From Pegoplata infirma (taxonomy: Eukaryota > Arthropoda > Insecta > Diptera > Anthomyiidae), in the NCBI GenBank assembly GCA_963921195.1, contig OY992540.1, positions 23,324,262 to 23,388,261 of the forward strand: a stretch of DNA of 64,000 nt, in the 5' to 3' direction. Both the position numbers and the translations under genes were made by a program. The notes below the pieces were generated by a model. It worked only from the letters and a program-made list of their open reading frames with translations, had not been told where the DNA came from and searched no databases. Each line of letters starts with the position of its first letter. Position 1 is the first letter of the stretch. Below are positions 1-11,515 of this stretch, in pieces.

Positions 1-563
1 CGATTCCAAAACGGTCACTCAAATTTTTCTATCACGTCACAGTTTTGAGAAAATCGCGGTTAAAGTGTCAAAAAATGCCCATTTTGACCATTTTTGAACG
101 GCTATAAAATAAGATCCTGACATGCAAATGACTTGGTATCAAGCTCATTCGAAAGTGTGTAATTTTCTCTTTTAGACAAGATCAAATCTTCTTGGAATTT
201 AATTTTCTCAAATGGTAAAAAAATCATTAGCCACAAGAGCTTTAAATCTAAAATTTACGTATGAATTTGTATGGAAATTTGTTAAAAAACACTGTGTAAA
301 CAAACTAAATATTGAAAAAATGGAAGGTTTTTTGCTAATGATTTTTTTACCATTTTAGAAAATTAAATTTTTATAACATTTTATCCTATCTTTTAGAGAA
401 AACTACAGGCTTTCGAGTGAGCTTGATACCAAGTCATTTGCATGTCAGGATCTTATTTTATATGCTTTTAAAAAGGGTCAAAAATGCCCTTTTTCGGCAC
501 TTTAACCGCGAATTACTCAAAATCCTGACGTGATAGACAAATTTGGTCTCCGGATTTGGAATC
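1..563. repeat. Foldback (long inverted repeat) element
   Basis: The first ~230 bases and bases ~332-563 are imperfect reverse complements of each other, around a ~100-base centre. Matching landmarks are the Oct-like 'catgcaaatgacttggtatc' near 120 and its complement near 430, and 'gattccaaa' at the very start against 'tttggaatc' at 555-563. No coding potential is visible. The left end coincides with the window edge, so the true terminus and any target duplication cannot be checked. A non-autonomous foldback or MITE-like element is the likely explanation. Confidence 0.8.
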
Positions 564-694
564 AGCGCAACAGACACTATCCAAATTACTAACCAGAATC
601 CAATACGCATTTTCTTGTTGAGCTGTGTTATTATTTATATTATTTTTTACAATTTTCTATTTAAATATTTTTAAAAAAATTTTAATAAAATTTT

Positions 695-752
695 GGGGAA
701 TCGATCCCGTAATCAACTACATTCTGGCCAGACACTCTACCCATCGTGCCAA
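695..752 (-). other. tRNA-like pol III promoter block, unit 1
   Basis: Read on the minus strand, TGGCACGATGG (revcomp of 741-751) fits the A-box consensus TRGYnnAnnnG, and GGATCGATTCC (revcomp of 696-706) fits the B-box GGTTCGANTCC. The spacing is tRNA-like. The intervening 'GTAGAGTGTCTGG' resembles a D-arm to anticodon-arm stretch. No complete cloverleaf was established, so this is called tRNA-derived rather than a tRNA gene. Confidence 0.55.
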
Positions 753-944
753 AGTCACTTGATACAAACATGTTTTTATATTTCTATAAATACGAAAACA
801 TTAAAAATTAATGATAGTTCTGTTATTTTTACCAACAAATTCCAAAAAAATAACCTACAAAAACATTAAAAATGAATGATTTCGTAGGTTGTTTTTTACA
901 ATTTTCCATTAAAATATTTTTTTAAAAATTTTTAATAAAATTTT

Positions 945-1001
945 GGGGAATCGATCCCGCAATCAACTACATTTTGGCCAGACACTCTATCCATCGTGCC
1001 A
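945..1001 (-). other. tRNA-like pol III promoter block, unit 2
   Basis: This is the second copy of the block at 695-752, with the same A-box-like (revcomp of ~991-1001) and B-box-like (revcomp of ~946-956) motifs and only a few substitutions. It matters as an uninterrupted reference for the disrupted copy at 14817/16443. Confidence 0.55.
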
Positions 1002-1085
1002 AAGTCACTTGATACAAACATGTTTTTATATTTCTATAAATAATTTTTTTAATTTTTTTTTCTACAAAAAAATAACCTACTTGTG

Positions 1086-1370
1086 TAGGTAAAAACTAAT
1101 GATATCTCATTAAAAAATACCTACAATTTAAAAAAAAAATCTCATTAAAAAATACCTACAATTTAAAAAAAAAAATTTAAAGAATAATCAGTAGTTTTTA
1201 TTTACAGAACAAAAATAAATGACTTTAAAAATTAAATGTTAATGAAAGTCTTCATTTTTTAGTGTGTTATTTTCGAAACAAACATTAATAAAAACTGAAC
1301 ATCAAACAAATGGTTTTTCCTTTAAAAACGACTAAACGTAAAACTTTTTAGATAAACTACAAACAGTTAA
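1086..1370. repeat. Dispersed AT-rich repeat (partner at 17788-18012)
   Basis: 'ggtaaaaactaatga', 'acaaaaataaatgacttta' and 'aaaactttttanataaacta' occur here and in the same order and spacing at 17788-18012. Together with 641-1041 this forms one composite repeat of ~0.75 kb. The second copy of that composite is split by several insertions between 14.8 and 17.8 kb. There is an internal duplication of 'ctcattaaaaaatacctaca' near 1110 and 1140. Confidence 0.6.
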
Positions 1371-1588
1371 CGACATCATTTTTTGAGTGCAGTATTGGGA
1401 ATACCAGAAATGTCTATTACACCGTCCGACAAAAATAAAAAAGTCTTTAAACACAAACTGGATAATATACGTTTGAAACAAGAGGCTAAACAAAGTAAAA
1501 CTGCATTTACTGTTTTTCCTTTCGTGATCCCGTTTTCTGTTAAAAGGACTTCAAAGTTTTTGAGGATTAAATTTTATAAAATATTTTT

Positions 1589-2103
1589 ATACCCTCCAAC
1601 CACAGTATGGGGGTATACTCACTTTGTCATTCCGTGTGTAACGAATCGAAATATCGGTCTAGGACCCCATAAAGTATATATATTTTCGATCAGTGATCCA
1701 TTCTAAGACATCCTAGCGATGTCCGTCTGTCCGTCTGTGGAAGACACGATACAGTCCAAAGTAAAAGAGCTAGGCTCCTGAAATTTGGCACGAATATGTC
1801 TTATGGCATTGGGCTGGTTAAGTTCGAACATGGGCAAAATCGAATCAGAGAGAAAAAATTTCCCCTCTTAAGAACTAAACAAACTTCTAAAAAAAGCCAT
1901 TTTTTATAGGTTTTTTGTACTTTTGCTTAGCAAACAAAACATTTTTATGTCAAAAGAAGTTCAAAGTCTTGCAGTTGGATCCAGTAAGGTTGTCTCCCAC
2001 TGACGTAACTCCCCCCCAAAAAAAAGACGCCCTGTTTTTTTTTAACGTGTTGGAGGGTATAAAAGATTCGGCACAGCAGAATTTAACACTCTTACTTGTT
2101 TAA
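1589..2103 (+). mobile_element. HINE / mini-me-like element, copy A
   Basis: The element begins with 'ataccctccaac', followed by 'ttgtcattccgtgtgtaac', 'ccccataaagtatatata' and a short 'gtccgtctgtccgtctgt' tract. It ends with 'ggagggtata', then the stem TTCGGC/(G)CAGAA region and 'acactcttacttgttt'. This order ((TA)n, ~33-base core, (GTCY)n) is that of dipteran mini-me/DINE-1 elements. An inverted repeat that is terminal at one end but subterminal at the other, before a hairpin, is the helentron-associated arrangement. There is no protein-coding capacity; the open frames across it are incidental. Confidence 0.7.
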
Positions 2104-2400
2104 TATTTGTACTTGTCCTAGGATGCCACTAGTGATAGCAAATAAAAGGGGTGGATCTCCCCTTACTTTCCTATTTTATTATTTTTACATATTAGGAAAA
2201 CAGAGGTAAGTTACGTCCTTTCAAAAATTAATCCTTCAATATCGTTCAAAATTTTCAACAAAACATTTTGATAAAGATTTCAATTGACTTTATTCACCTC
2301 ATTTTATCCTAAATGGCAAAGAAAAAAATAAAAAAATTAGGGGAGATTCTCCTCTTTCATTTGGCATCACCAGTGTCATCCTAGAACAAGTACAAATATT
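2104..2400. repeat. Short foldback MITE
   Basis: 'atttgtacttgtcctaggat' near 2105 is mirrored by 'atcctagaacaagtacaaat' near 2380. Similarity continues inward through 'gtgatagcaaat...' and 'tctcccct' for roughly 60-100 bases per arm. It abuts the end of HINE copy A with no spacer. It is non-coding, and no transposase family is assignable from the sequence. Confidence 0.75.
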
Positions 2401-2506
2401 TCAGAAATATTTTACAAAATGTATCCTTTAAAACTTTGAATGCTTTTTAAAATGAAATAGGATCACGAAATGAATAACTTTAAATACAGGTTTCCTACAT
2501 TTGATC

Positions 2507-3013
2507 TACACAGAAAATAAAATCGTCAAATTTAAATCAACAAACTGGAACTGTAAATCAACCAAACATGATATCAACCAAACATTTGATAAAAACGGCT
2601 GCCTGTTAGTCTATAATACAAAACTTCGATTTTGTTTTTAACAAACTCAGTCAAGTTATTTTATTTCAAAATTATTTTATCATGTCAACAAATAGTTTTT
2701 GTGTTAGTTGAATTTCTTTGTTGAAAAAAAATAAGATTTTTTACGTTTGTCAGATTAACAAATTGTGGTTGTGTTTGTTGAATTTCTTTGTTGAAAAAAA
2801 ATTTAAGATTTTGTACGTTTGTCAATACAAATAATAATTTTAGTGAACTATTACAAACTCGTTTATCAACTCGTTTATCAATTTTTTTTCAACAATCAAT
2901 ATTTACAAACGTTAGTTGATATCACAAATTTCCGTATACGACTTTCAGTGAAAAAGTAAATTGTATTCACAAATATTTGGGTCAATATAACAATTAGTTT
3001 TTTTTTCTGTGTA
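2507..3013. repeat. TA-flanked MITE with CACAGAAAA termini
   Basis: The left end reads TA-CACAGAAAATAAA (TA at 2507-2508). The right end reads 'ttttttttctgtg'-TA (TA at 3012-3013), so ~500 bases with short inverted termini lie between TA dinucleotides. Inside is a direct repeat of ~70 bases ('gttgaatttctttgttgaaa' near 2707 and 2778). Tc1/mariner-type MITEs have TA target sites; that affiliation is inference. Confidence 0.5.
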
Positions 3014-4530
3014 TACTTTCAGACGTAAATCATCCGGTTCATGTTTAATATTGGTTTGCTTTAATCCTAAAAGTATGCATTATTTTTTTAGCAAAACATC
3101 GAAACTTGTTTTATTGTGTCTTATCCTGACAATTGGCCTAATAAAAACGGGATTTAAAAATCCTTCTGAAGATAACAAAGTGTTTTAACCCAATGGAAAT
3201 ACCAGAAATGTTTATAATTTTTAGAAATTAAATTTTCATCTGCATTTTTCAACCATTATTATTCTTTACTTTTAGCCTTTTTTATGCCAATTTACTTGTG
3301 TTAACTAAAATGCTACCTAAAAAATCTGTATATTTACAATTTTTATTTGTAATTTGGCCATTTTTTGCAAAATTTTTTTTTTGTAAAACTAATTTTTGTT
3401 TTGGAAAATAGTTAACTAAGAATAGTATTTCGCGATAAATTCCAAATTAAAATGAACAAATTTATTAGAAGCGGAATGCATCATATACAAAAATGAAAAT
3501 TACACGTGTATTAGAAAAGTAAATTGAATAACAAATAAAGAAACAACAAAGTAAACAAAATAGAAAATTTTTTAAAGAAAAAAAACAAAGAACTCTGTGT
3601 TGAAATGCTTAGCTAACAATTTCATTTATGTGCTTGGTTTTGTTTTTTTGGCGAATAAAAAATTAATAGTAACAAAAACCACCTGCAGGTTTTTTGGTTA
3701 GCAAAACAAAAGGTTTATCTGAATTTTATAGTAAAAAAAAATATTAAAAGAAGTAACTTACCGCACGTGCATCACATTGCATGATAATGTAAAATAATCC
3801 GAGTAGCAAAAATTGCCAGTTTATACAAGATGAATTTTGGCGTAACATGGTGCCAAATACACAATAAACTTTTTTATTAATTTCTTTTGTTGTTTATAAA
3901 TTCACAAAAAACTAGAGAAAAAAAGGAATATGAATAAAAAATGGAATTTAAAAAAAAATTATGAAATAAAGAAAACACACAGGCACTTTTCTTAGAATAA
4001 AACAGGGAAATTGAAAACAGATTAAATTTATTTTTATTTTTTTAAATTATTCAAAAAAGTATAAAAAACTTTAAAACTAATTTTTTTTCATTCGAAATTT
4101 TACAAAGTTCTTTAAAGAGTCCTTTATTTTATATTGTTTTTCTTTAAGCTTTAATAAAAGTTTAAGTAATATTTTTCTTTACACAAATCTTTTAAAGTTA
4201 TATTATCTTTAATATCTTTCACTTTCAGTTTTTTTATTTTTTGCAATCATATAAATTATTAAAAGTCTTTAGTTAGTCTGTAAATAATAAATATTTAATT
4301 TCTTTACTTTTATTTCACGAAATAAAAACACACCTTACGCTTTGAATGCCCGTTAGAGAATGCTGCTTCAATTTGTTCAACATGTCCTTAAAAAGGAAAT
4401 TATACCAAAAGAGAGTTTTACGGAAAGGGAATTCGCCGCAGCGAATTTACTTTAACTAATGTTTAAGCAAACTCAATGTTTATGAAACTCTTTCCAGTGA
4501 TGCTAACTATATTTTTTTTTTTGCTTTTTC
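3014..4530. other. AT-rich sequence, no feature seen
   Basis: This 1.5-kb stretch contains no open frame beyond chance length, no recognisable domain and no clear tandem or inverted repeat. It could be intronic or intergenic. Scattered 'aacaaa' runs are ordinary for this base composition. Confidence 0.6.
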
Positions 4531-5720
4531 TAAATCTGAGAATTTTTCAATAAAAGAAATTCGTCTTACATAGAAAATATCAGATGATGAAAAAATTATT
4601 CTTTATAGGACAAATATCTCAGAATCTAAGACTTCTTCTCAGATTCTGAGATATTTTTCGTATAGAAAAAATTTTGGATTCTAAGAACTTTTTTAGACAG
4701 AAAAAGTCTCAGATTCTGAGAAATTTTACTATAGAAAAATTCTAATATTTTAAAGCATTTTTGAGATATTTTTCCTAAAGAAAGGTCTCAGATTATTAGA
4801 TTTGTTCGTACTGAAAAAAATTTAGATTCTGAAACCTTTTTCTGTAGAGAAAGTCTCAGACTTTTTTCCTATAGAAAAAATCTCAGATTCTCAGACATTT
4901 TTTTCTATATATAGAAAAAGTCTCAGATTCTGAGACCTTATTCCTAAGAAAAAAGTCTCAGACTTTTAGACCTTTTTCCCATAGAAAAACTCTTTTTCTT
5001 AAATAAAAATGTATAAAATTCTTTCTTTGGGGGAAAGTGACAGATTCTGAAAAATGTTTCCTTTATAAAAAGTCTCTGATTGTAAGAAATGTTAATTCAG
5101 AAAAGTATAATATTCTGATTCAAAGACCATTTTCCTATAGAAAAAGTCAGAGATTCTGAGACGTTTTTCCTATAGAAAAAGTTTTAGATTCTAAAACCTT
5201 ATTAAAGGATTCTGAGCCATTTTTCCTATAGAATAAGTCTAAAATTTTTAAATTCTGAGACCTTATTCCTATAGAAAATGTCTTAGATTCTAAAACCTTT
5301 TTCCCATACAGAAAGTCACAGATTCTGCGACCTTCTTCCAATTGAGTAAATTTTAACTTTTTTCAACAATAAAAAGTCTCAGACTTTGAGACCTTTTTCT
5401 TTTTAAAAAAGAGTCAGATTTTGAGACCTTTATTCTTAAAATAAGTCTCAAATTCAGAAGTTCTGAGACCTTTTTTCCATAGAAAAGTCTCAGATTCTGC
5501 GACTTTTTTTCCTATAAATAAGTCTCAAATTTTGATACCTTTCTTCCGTAGAAAAAGTCTTTTAAAATTTGGAAATTCTTCTACAAAAATCCGAAAAAGA
5601 AAATGTTTGAGGAAGTGAAAAATGTAAATTTTTTTTTGTACCTTTTTCTATGGAAAAAGTCTCAGGTTCTGTGACCGATTCTAAGACATTCTGCAAAAAT
5701 TTTCCAAAATAGTATTTCAA
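4531..5720. repeat. Minisatellite of hairpin-forming ~36-base monomers
   Basis: About thirty degenerate copies alternate 'cctttttcctatagaaaaag' with 'tctcagattctgaga'. Both halves are near-palindromes ('tttctatagaaa' and 'tctcagattctgaga'), so each monomer can form two small hairpins on either strand. Open frames on either strand here are repeat translations, not genes. A short, more diverged cluster of similar motifs occurs at ~25190-25310. Confidence 0.85.
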
Positions 5721-6136
5721 ACGTTATACTTCCAACATTTTTACGATTTTAAGATATTTTAAGATATTCTAAGTAATTTTTTTATACCAAAATTCATAAT
5801 GAGATTGACAGATATTTTTTCACATAAAAAATTCATATGAAGTCACATTTTTCATTTAAAAATTTTTCAAATTTTCCCTATAAAAATTTTCAGATTTTTT
5901 CTATGAAAAATTTGTGATTTTGAGATTTTTTGCCTTCGGAAAATTTTTTAGAAAGTTGCCTTCTTTATTTTTTTCTTCTTTTTCTTTCTTTTCCATTCTT
6001 TTTTCTTTTTTTTTAATTTTTTTTCTTTTGTTTTTCTTTTTGAAATTTGGTCTGTGGGGGAAGTTTCTCTTCCTCCCCCCCCCCCCCTTGTAACCGCGCA
6101 TGATGTACATGCATTATTATTTTTTAGGAAAAAATG
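5721..6136. repeat. Polypyrimidine tract and C13 run
   Basis: Bases ~5950-6036 are almost pure pyrimidine (T/C) on the plus strand, and a run of 13 C lies at 6075-6087. Such asymmetric tracts can adopt non-B structures and are prone to sequencing error. No gene is supported. Confidence 0.7.
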
Positions 6137-6973
6137 TTACTGATAGAAAATTGTACATGACAATAATGAAAGTCTACATTAATGTTATGAAAAATGACGT
6201 TAAAAAGGAACCTATGTAGGGTTTCATGGAATTAATAAAATAGGTATCATAAAATTTAATCGCAAGAACAAGTTTCATTAAATTAATGAAAATTGTTCAT
6301 ACAAAATATAAATAATATTTTATGAAAATTTTTCATTACTTTAATGAAAAAAGTATTTAATTCTTATGAAATACTTTCATTGAATAAATCCTACTTTTTA
6401 TTTTTGAAAAACAGCAAGAATTTAGTAACTAAAAAATTAATAATTTACTTTTTATTTCAAATTTCATAAAAAAAGTCAGAAAAAAATCACAAAATAACCA
6501 AGTTAAAAAATACACTTTCACATATTTTTATTTTATCTACAGATTTCACTCAGTTGTCTCACACAAAATTTTACTATAACATTTACTTTTAATACATTAG
6601 TAAAACTACGAAGTAATATAAAACATCGCGAGTTTAATAAATACTTATAATTAATCAACAACATTTCATTTTAAATTTCGTATAAAAATTAAAAAAAAAA
6701 AAAAATCACGCTCTGATCCGCTCTTTTTTGCTCGCGTAAACTAACAGACTAAACAGACGCGACACAACAGGTGTCAAAAACCAATACACTTTGTAAACAA
6801 AACTTAATGAAATTTTTTAATGAAACTACGAAATCTAATGAATCAAAATTAATGAAAATCTTGCACCATATGTATGAAATTTCATTCTGCATATGAAATA
6901 TTTCATTGTTGTAATGAAACAACGTTTACGAATTCCATTCATTAGTGATATGAAGCGTTTTTCTATCAGTGTA
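6137..6973. repeat. MITE with CTGATAGAAAA termini
   Basis: 'ttactgatagaaaa' at 6137 is inverted as 'tttttctatcagtgta' ending at 6973. The right end fits CACTGATAGAAAAA next to TA (6972-6973); the left end seems to lack two bases. Subterminal sequence on both sides is rich in 'atgaaa'/'tttcat' motifs in opposite orientation. Length is ~835 bases with no coding capacity. Confidence 0.5.
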
Positions 6974-7605
6974 CTTGGAATAACAAGTAATTTCTTTGGA
7001 GCCCTCACATCCCCTTTTTTTTAAATTAAGTTCCACGTTCTTTAATATTGCTAATTTTTTTTTTTCAATGTATGTATGTTTAAATTTTTAGCCAAATCGG
7101 AAAAAATTAACCCGTGCCTTTGGGGGTTTAAAGTTTTGCCCCAAATAAATTTTTTTCTCATACAAACCAAAAGTTTTTTTTCTATTTTTTTTTTTTAAAT
7201 AATTATTTTATTTGATTAGCTTATTAACGACTAAAAATTCAATTTTGGTGGAATAAACCCTTCCGCTTCAAAATTGACTTCGAAAACAAAATTTAGGGCC
7301 GTTAGGATCCTACTCTAAAAATTTTTAATTTTTTTAGTTTTGATTTGAAAGGATTTTAGCTGAGATATTGCTTTTAATGATACATATTCACAAAAAAATA
7401 TTATTCCTATCTATGACATTTTACTAAAATGTATCAAAAAACATAAAAAATATGCAATTTTAGTAAAAAAAAAATTTTTACCCTTTTTCACATTTTATAT
7501 ATTATCACAAGAAATGGCTTTTGTCGAATTTCGTCGATTGCTAGGCAAACTATGGTTCGTTTTGGTCTCAAAACTCTTTATTTAAATTTTTAGCCAAATC
7601 AGATA
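6974..7605. other. AT-rich sequence, no feature seen
   Basis: 'tttttagccaaatc' occurs near 7085 and again near 7590, hinting at old repeat sequence. Otherwise no repeat structure or coding signal is visible. Confidence 0.5.
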
Positions 7606-8086
7606 ACACTGTTAGTAAAATTTAAACTTTTGAAATGACACACAAAAACGCCGAGACACCCCAACTTATTTTTGGGTCATAGAATCCAGTGGTATACTCC
7701 GTTTTAAAAAGTTAGCTCAAAATAACGAGATATTTCGATTTTAAATATGCAAATTTAAGAGTAAAAAATGAATAAATCCAAAAAAAAAAATATATAAAAT
7801 TCATCAAAATAGGAGCAAGTATTGCTGCATGTCCGATTGGAAATGGACGTCCATTATTTCCTAGATATAAATTTTGATAAATAACAAGTTTTTAACAATT
7901 TTTTTAAGTTTTTTCATTCAAATAAAATGAAAAATCGCCTTAAATCTACTACAAATTTAAAATCGAAATATCTCGGGATTTTGAGCTAACTTTTCAAAAC
8001 GGGGTACACCACTGGATTCTACGACCCAAAATTAGGTTGACGTGTCTCGGCGTTTTGGTGTGTCATTTTCACCTACTTACAGTGTA
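7606..8086. repeat. Foldback element, ~480 bases
   Basis: The arms 7606-~7750 and ~7945-8086 are reverse complements. Paired landmarks are 'aaaacgccgagacac' with 'gtgtctcggcgtttt', 'atagaatccagtggtatac' with 'gtacaccactggattctac', and 'gagatatttcgattttaaat' with its complement. The outer ends read ACACTGT / ACAGTGT, the right one followed by TA. The ~150-base centre is unique. It is a non-autonomous foldback or MITE; the superfamily is not assignable. Confidence 0.8.
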
Positions 8087-8133
8087 ATTTTAACTTTTAT
8101 AGCTTAAGGGTTAAAATTAAACTTTTTAAGGAT

Positions 8134-9228
8134 TTTTTAAAGCAATAAATTAAAAATACTCTATTATGACAATATCATAAATAGAAATATTTTTGGGCCT
8201 CGAACTAGAATAAAACTCTAATCGAATATATATACATATATAAAGGCCGAATAAATACATTTTATTTTTATGTACCTTTTGGTACTAAAAATAAAAAAAA
8301 CAACATTTAACACAAAGTTTAGTACGACTTATCCTACCAACACTATTGTTTGGTTAGGCACTGTTGTTATTGTAAAATAACAGCAACACATATATTAATA
8401 GTTACCGACGGTGATTTAATATATACAATTTTTGCTTTAAAAGAGTTATTTTTGTTGGAAAACAGATTTCGGACCTTCATAATAGTACTTCTCATATAAC
8501 TTGGGAAATATATCAAATATTATGTCTGGTTTGATGTTTGATTGACCAACGATGATTCTCTAAAGTCTGCGGAAGATTCCTTTAGTGGGGATGAAACTGA
8601 TCAGTACAGACATACTATGAGATAGTAACTTTTTTAAAGCAATAAATTAAAAATACTCTATTATGACAATATCATAAATAGAAATATTTTTGGGCCTCGA
8701 ACTAGAATAAAACTCTAATCGAATATATATACATATATAAAGGCCGAATAAATACATTTTATTTTTATGTACCTTTTGGTACTAAAAATAAAAAAAAAAC
8801 AACATTTAACACAAAGTTTAGTACGACTTATCCTACCAACACTATTGTTTGGTTAGGCACTGTTGTTATTGTAAAATAACAGCAACACATATATTAATAG
8901 TTACCGACGGTGATTTAATATATACAATTTTTGCTTTAAAAGAGTTATTTTTGTTGGAAAACAGATTTCGGACCTTCATAATAGTACTTCTCATATAACT
9001 TGGGAAATATATCAAATATTATGTCTGGTTTGATGTTTGATTGACCAACGATGATTCTCTAAAGTCTGCTGAAGATTCCTTTAGTGGGGATGAAACTGAT
9101 CAGTACAGACATACTATGAGATAGTAACTTTTTTAAAGCAATAAATTAAAAATACTCTATTATGACAATATCATAAATAGAAATATTTTTGGGCCTCGAA
9201 CTAGAATAAAACTCTAATCGAATATATA
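8134..9228. repeat. Tandem repeat, ~498-base unit, 2.2 copies
   Basis: 'tttttaaagcaataaattaa' starts at 8134, 8631 and 9130. The two full units are almost identical; the only differences seen are one base ('tctgcgg' versus 'tctgctg') and the length of an A run. The third copy is cut off after ~100 bases at 'cgaatatatata'. The block is flanked by the same 'actttttaagga' at ~8121 and ~9229. A recent tandem duplication or an assembly artefact would both look like this. Confidence 0.85.
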
Positions 9229-9492
9229 TACTTTTTAAGGATGTTTATTCTGGCTCGAGGTTTTTATTTTCTTTACTAATTAAAACCATGATATTCTCAT
9301 TGCATAATTTTCAAGAAAATTATTTTTCTGTTTTTATATTTATTTATGTTGGTCATTTTTGCAAGACTTAATCGACACGTGTTTCGGAATTTGTCAGATT
9401 CCATTGTCAAGATTGTTTAGCAAAAATAGAAACGATTTATTACAAAGTAGCAAACGAGTCTAATGACAAATCGTTTGTGAACAAACTAAAGT
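9229..9492 (+). repeat. Dispersed repeat (inverted copy at 44410-44640)
   Basis: 'ggatgtttattctggctcga', 'accatgatattctcat', 'tttgcaagacttaatcga', 'ttgtcagattccattgtcaa' and 'agcaaacgagtctaatgaca' appear in the same order in reverse complement at 44410-44640. The copy there lacks the 498-base tandem repeat. No coding frame. Confidence 0.75.
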
Positions 9493-10015
9493 ATTAATAC
9501 ATATTCGACTCTATCCACAATGTGAATTAGAAAGACGAAGAAATTGTACTATACTAACTAGTAAGGCAACGGTTGTCAATAACCAACAAAAATATTTAAA
9601 GCATTTTTACATATGATAGTCCATTGGGCTACAACAATATGTTATTTTTTGTTGTGAGTGTAATAATACCACATTAGGGTTATTCATCACTATGGCGTGC
9701 CAACCATTATGTTCAAATTCTGATTAATTTTTTTTTTTAATTTCTACAAAAATCAATGCAGTTTGAAAGATAAAATAATTCTAAGTAATTTGAAGAAAAA
9801 AAAATTTGAATTTGTTCTTACCGTTCTGGAGTAATACTATTTTAAAGCCTTCTATCCAATTTATAAAACTAATAGTAAAATAATAAACATCTTACAAAGT
9901 GCTGGAAAATTCGAGCTTTGGTCAGTAACAGAAAATTGAAAAGGTGGATACTTAAGATTTTTTGATGCTGAACACAAAACTGCTTTCAGCAACTCCCTAA
10001 CAAGTCACGTTTGAT
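9493..10015. other. AT-rich sequence holding one dispersed repeat arm
   Basis: Mostly featureless. Bases 9748-9862 ('tcaatgcagtttgaaagata ... ggagtaatactattttaaag') are the reverse complement of 12268-12386. No gene is supported. Confidence 0.55.
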
Positions 10016-10550
10016 AGTAATTAAGGTCAGTATGTCAAAATATCAGTCCGTCCAGCAACATATCAGACACCATGCAGTCAAAAATAAAAGAGATAGACTC
10101 CATAAATTAGGCACAAATATGTCTTATGGTCATAGGCAGGTTAACTTCACAAATGGGAAAAACCGGTAAAGGGGGAAAAAAGTTGCCCCTTGAAGAATCA
10201 ACAAATAATGTAATTTTTTACATGAGATTTTGTTTTTTTGTTAAAAAATATAACTTTTTTATATAAGAAGATTTATAAAGTCCTGTATCTGCGCCCAGGG
10301 AATAAGAAAATGCTTAATTTTGGCCCGTCCCAATTTGTGGGCGCAGATTTATTCAAATAATGATATAATTTTATAACTACAGTGGAAAAAGTACAATGAA
10401 TGTATTGGTAATATTTATCGCGAGGGGGAAGGTCTCCTCCAAGACGGCCTTTTCAAAAAATCTTTTTTAATATATTTTTTTTTTATTTTTTTTACATATT
10501 GCAGGACATAAAACATTCTGCACAACCGAATTTAACACTCTTGTTTGTTG
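10016..10550 (+). mobile_element. HINE / mini-me-like element, degenerate copy B
   Basis: 'atcagtccgtccagc', 'aataaaagagatagactcc', 'gcacaaatatgtcttatggt' and the tail 'ctgcacaaccgaatttaaca' followed by 'ctcttgtttgtt' align in order with copy A (1589-2103). The 5' 'ataccctcc' end is not recognisable. Confidence 0.6.
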
Positions 10551-11515
10551 CATCTCATATTCCCGATATTCAGCTTTTAAACACGTCATATATAGTCTAT
10601 GTACAAGTTTTTATCCTAAGGTATTAAATAGTGGAAGATAATATCTTTTTTAAATTCAATATTTTATTATTAATTTTATACAATGCACAGAGGGCCAGAC
10701 AGATCGATTTCCGGCCAAAAGTCCTTATTTGTAAATTCTTAAAAAAATGTTTACCAGTTCGTTGGGCATATATAGAAGCAGGTTTTCGGAACTTGTCCTT
10801 ATGATCCAATTACACCCTTTCCTTTGACAGGTTTTCAAAGTTAAAAAAGTTGGTAAAAAATTTTTAAAAGTTGATATACTTTTTTAATTTTTTTCCAAAC
10901 TTCTATTGATAATGTTTAACTTTTTGTTTGAGTAATTCAACCTTATATATAAGCCTTTGTAACGAAAATAACATGGACAAATATAACTCATCTGCCTGGC
11001 AGCAATTCACGTTTTTTGTGAAAAAGTTATAATTTTTTAGCTTTTTACCTCGCGCCGAAAAAATCCTCAGCGATCCTCAGTTCGATACAATCGGTCTATA
11101 TTTTTTTTGATATAGAATGGATCCATATCTTTCGAAAAAAGTTGCCCAAACTTGCTCGAAATGATAAATGGCGAAATTACCGCTATATATGCAGTGGTCC
11201 GAGATTTGTTTTTAAAAAAATAATTTAACTCAAAATAATGTTTTACGGCTTGAATAGTTTTTTTATCGTCAGAGAGTGCCTTAAGTGTAGAAAAAAATAT
11301 CTAGTTTTTTGTAGAATTATGGAAAATATCGTTACACCATTTCCAATTAAATTTAAAGATTTTTTATTGAATTTACAAAATAAAGAAAAAAGTGAATAAT
11401 TTGTCGTCACCATTTCCAAAATCTTTTCTGAAACTAAGTAAGTCATTAACACCATTTCCATATTTATATCAAAAATAAAAAATATATATATATAAAAATT
11501 ATGTTCATAGATTTA
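10551..11515. other. No gene seen; possible old repeat
   Basis: The stretch 10860-11200 is slightly richer in GC ('cctcgcgccgaaaaaatcct', 'gcagtggtccgagattt') and looks like decayed repeat sequence. No family, tandem structure or open frame of note was recognised. Confidence 0.45.

Larger units (their letters stand above)
641..1041 (-). repeat. Twin tRNA-derived SINE-like repeat (two units)
   Basis: Two ~150-base segments (641-792 and 889-1041) are nearly identical, with a 248-base period. Each carries, on the minus strand, a block resembling a tRNA gene with A-box-like and B-box-like promoter motifs. The same family recurs at 14560-14841 and resumes at 16443. The spacer holds 'aaaacattaaaaatnaatga' motifs also seen in that other copy. 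Two tRNA-like modules in one unit recall dimeric tRNA SINEs of other Diptera. The classification is inference. Confidence 0.6.

Noticed and set aside
1383..1706. 107-codon open frame
   Set aside because: Runs from an AT-rich repeat into HINE copy A, crossing an element boundary; no domain.
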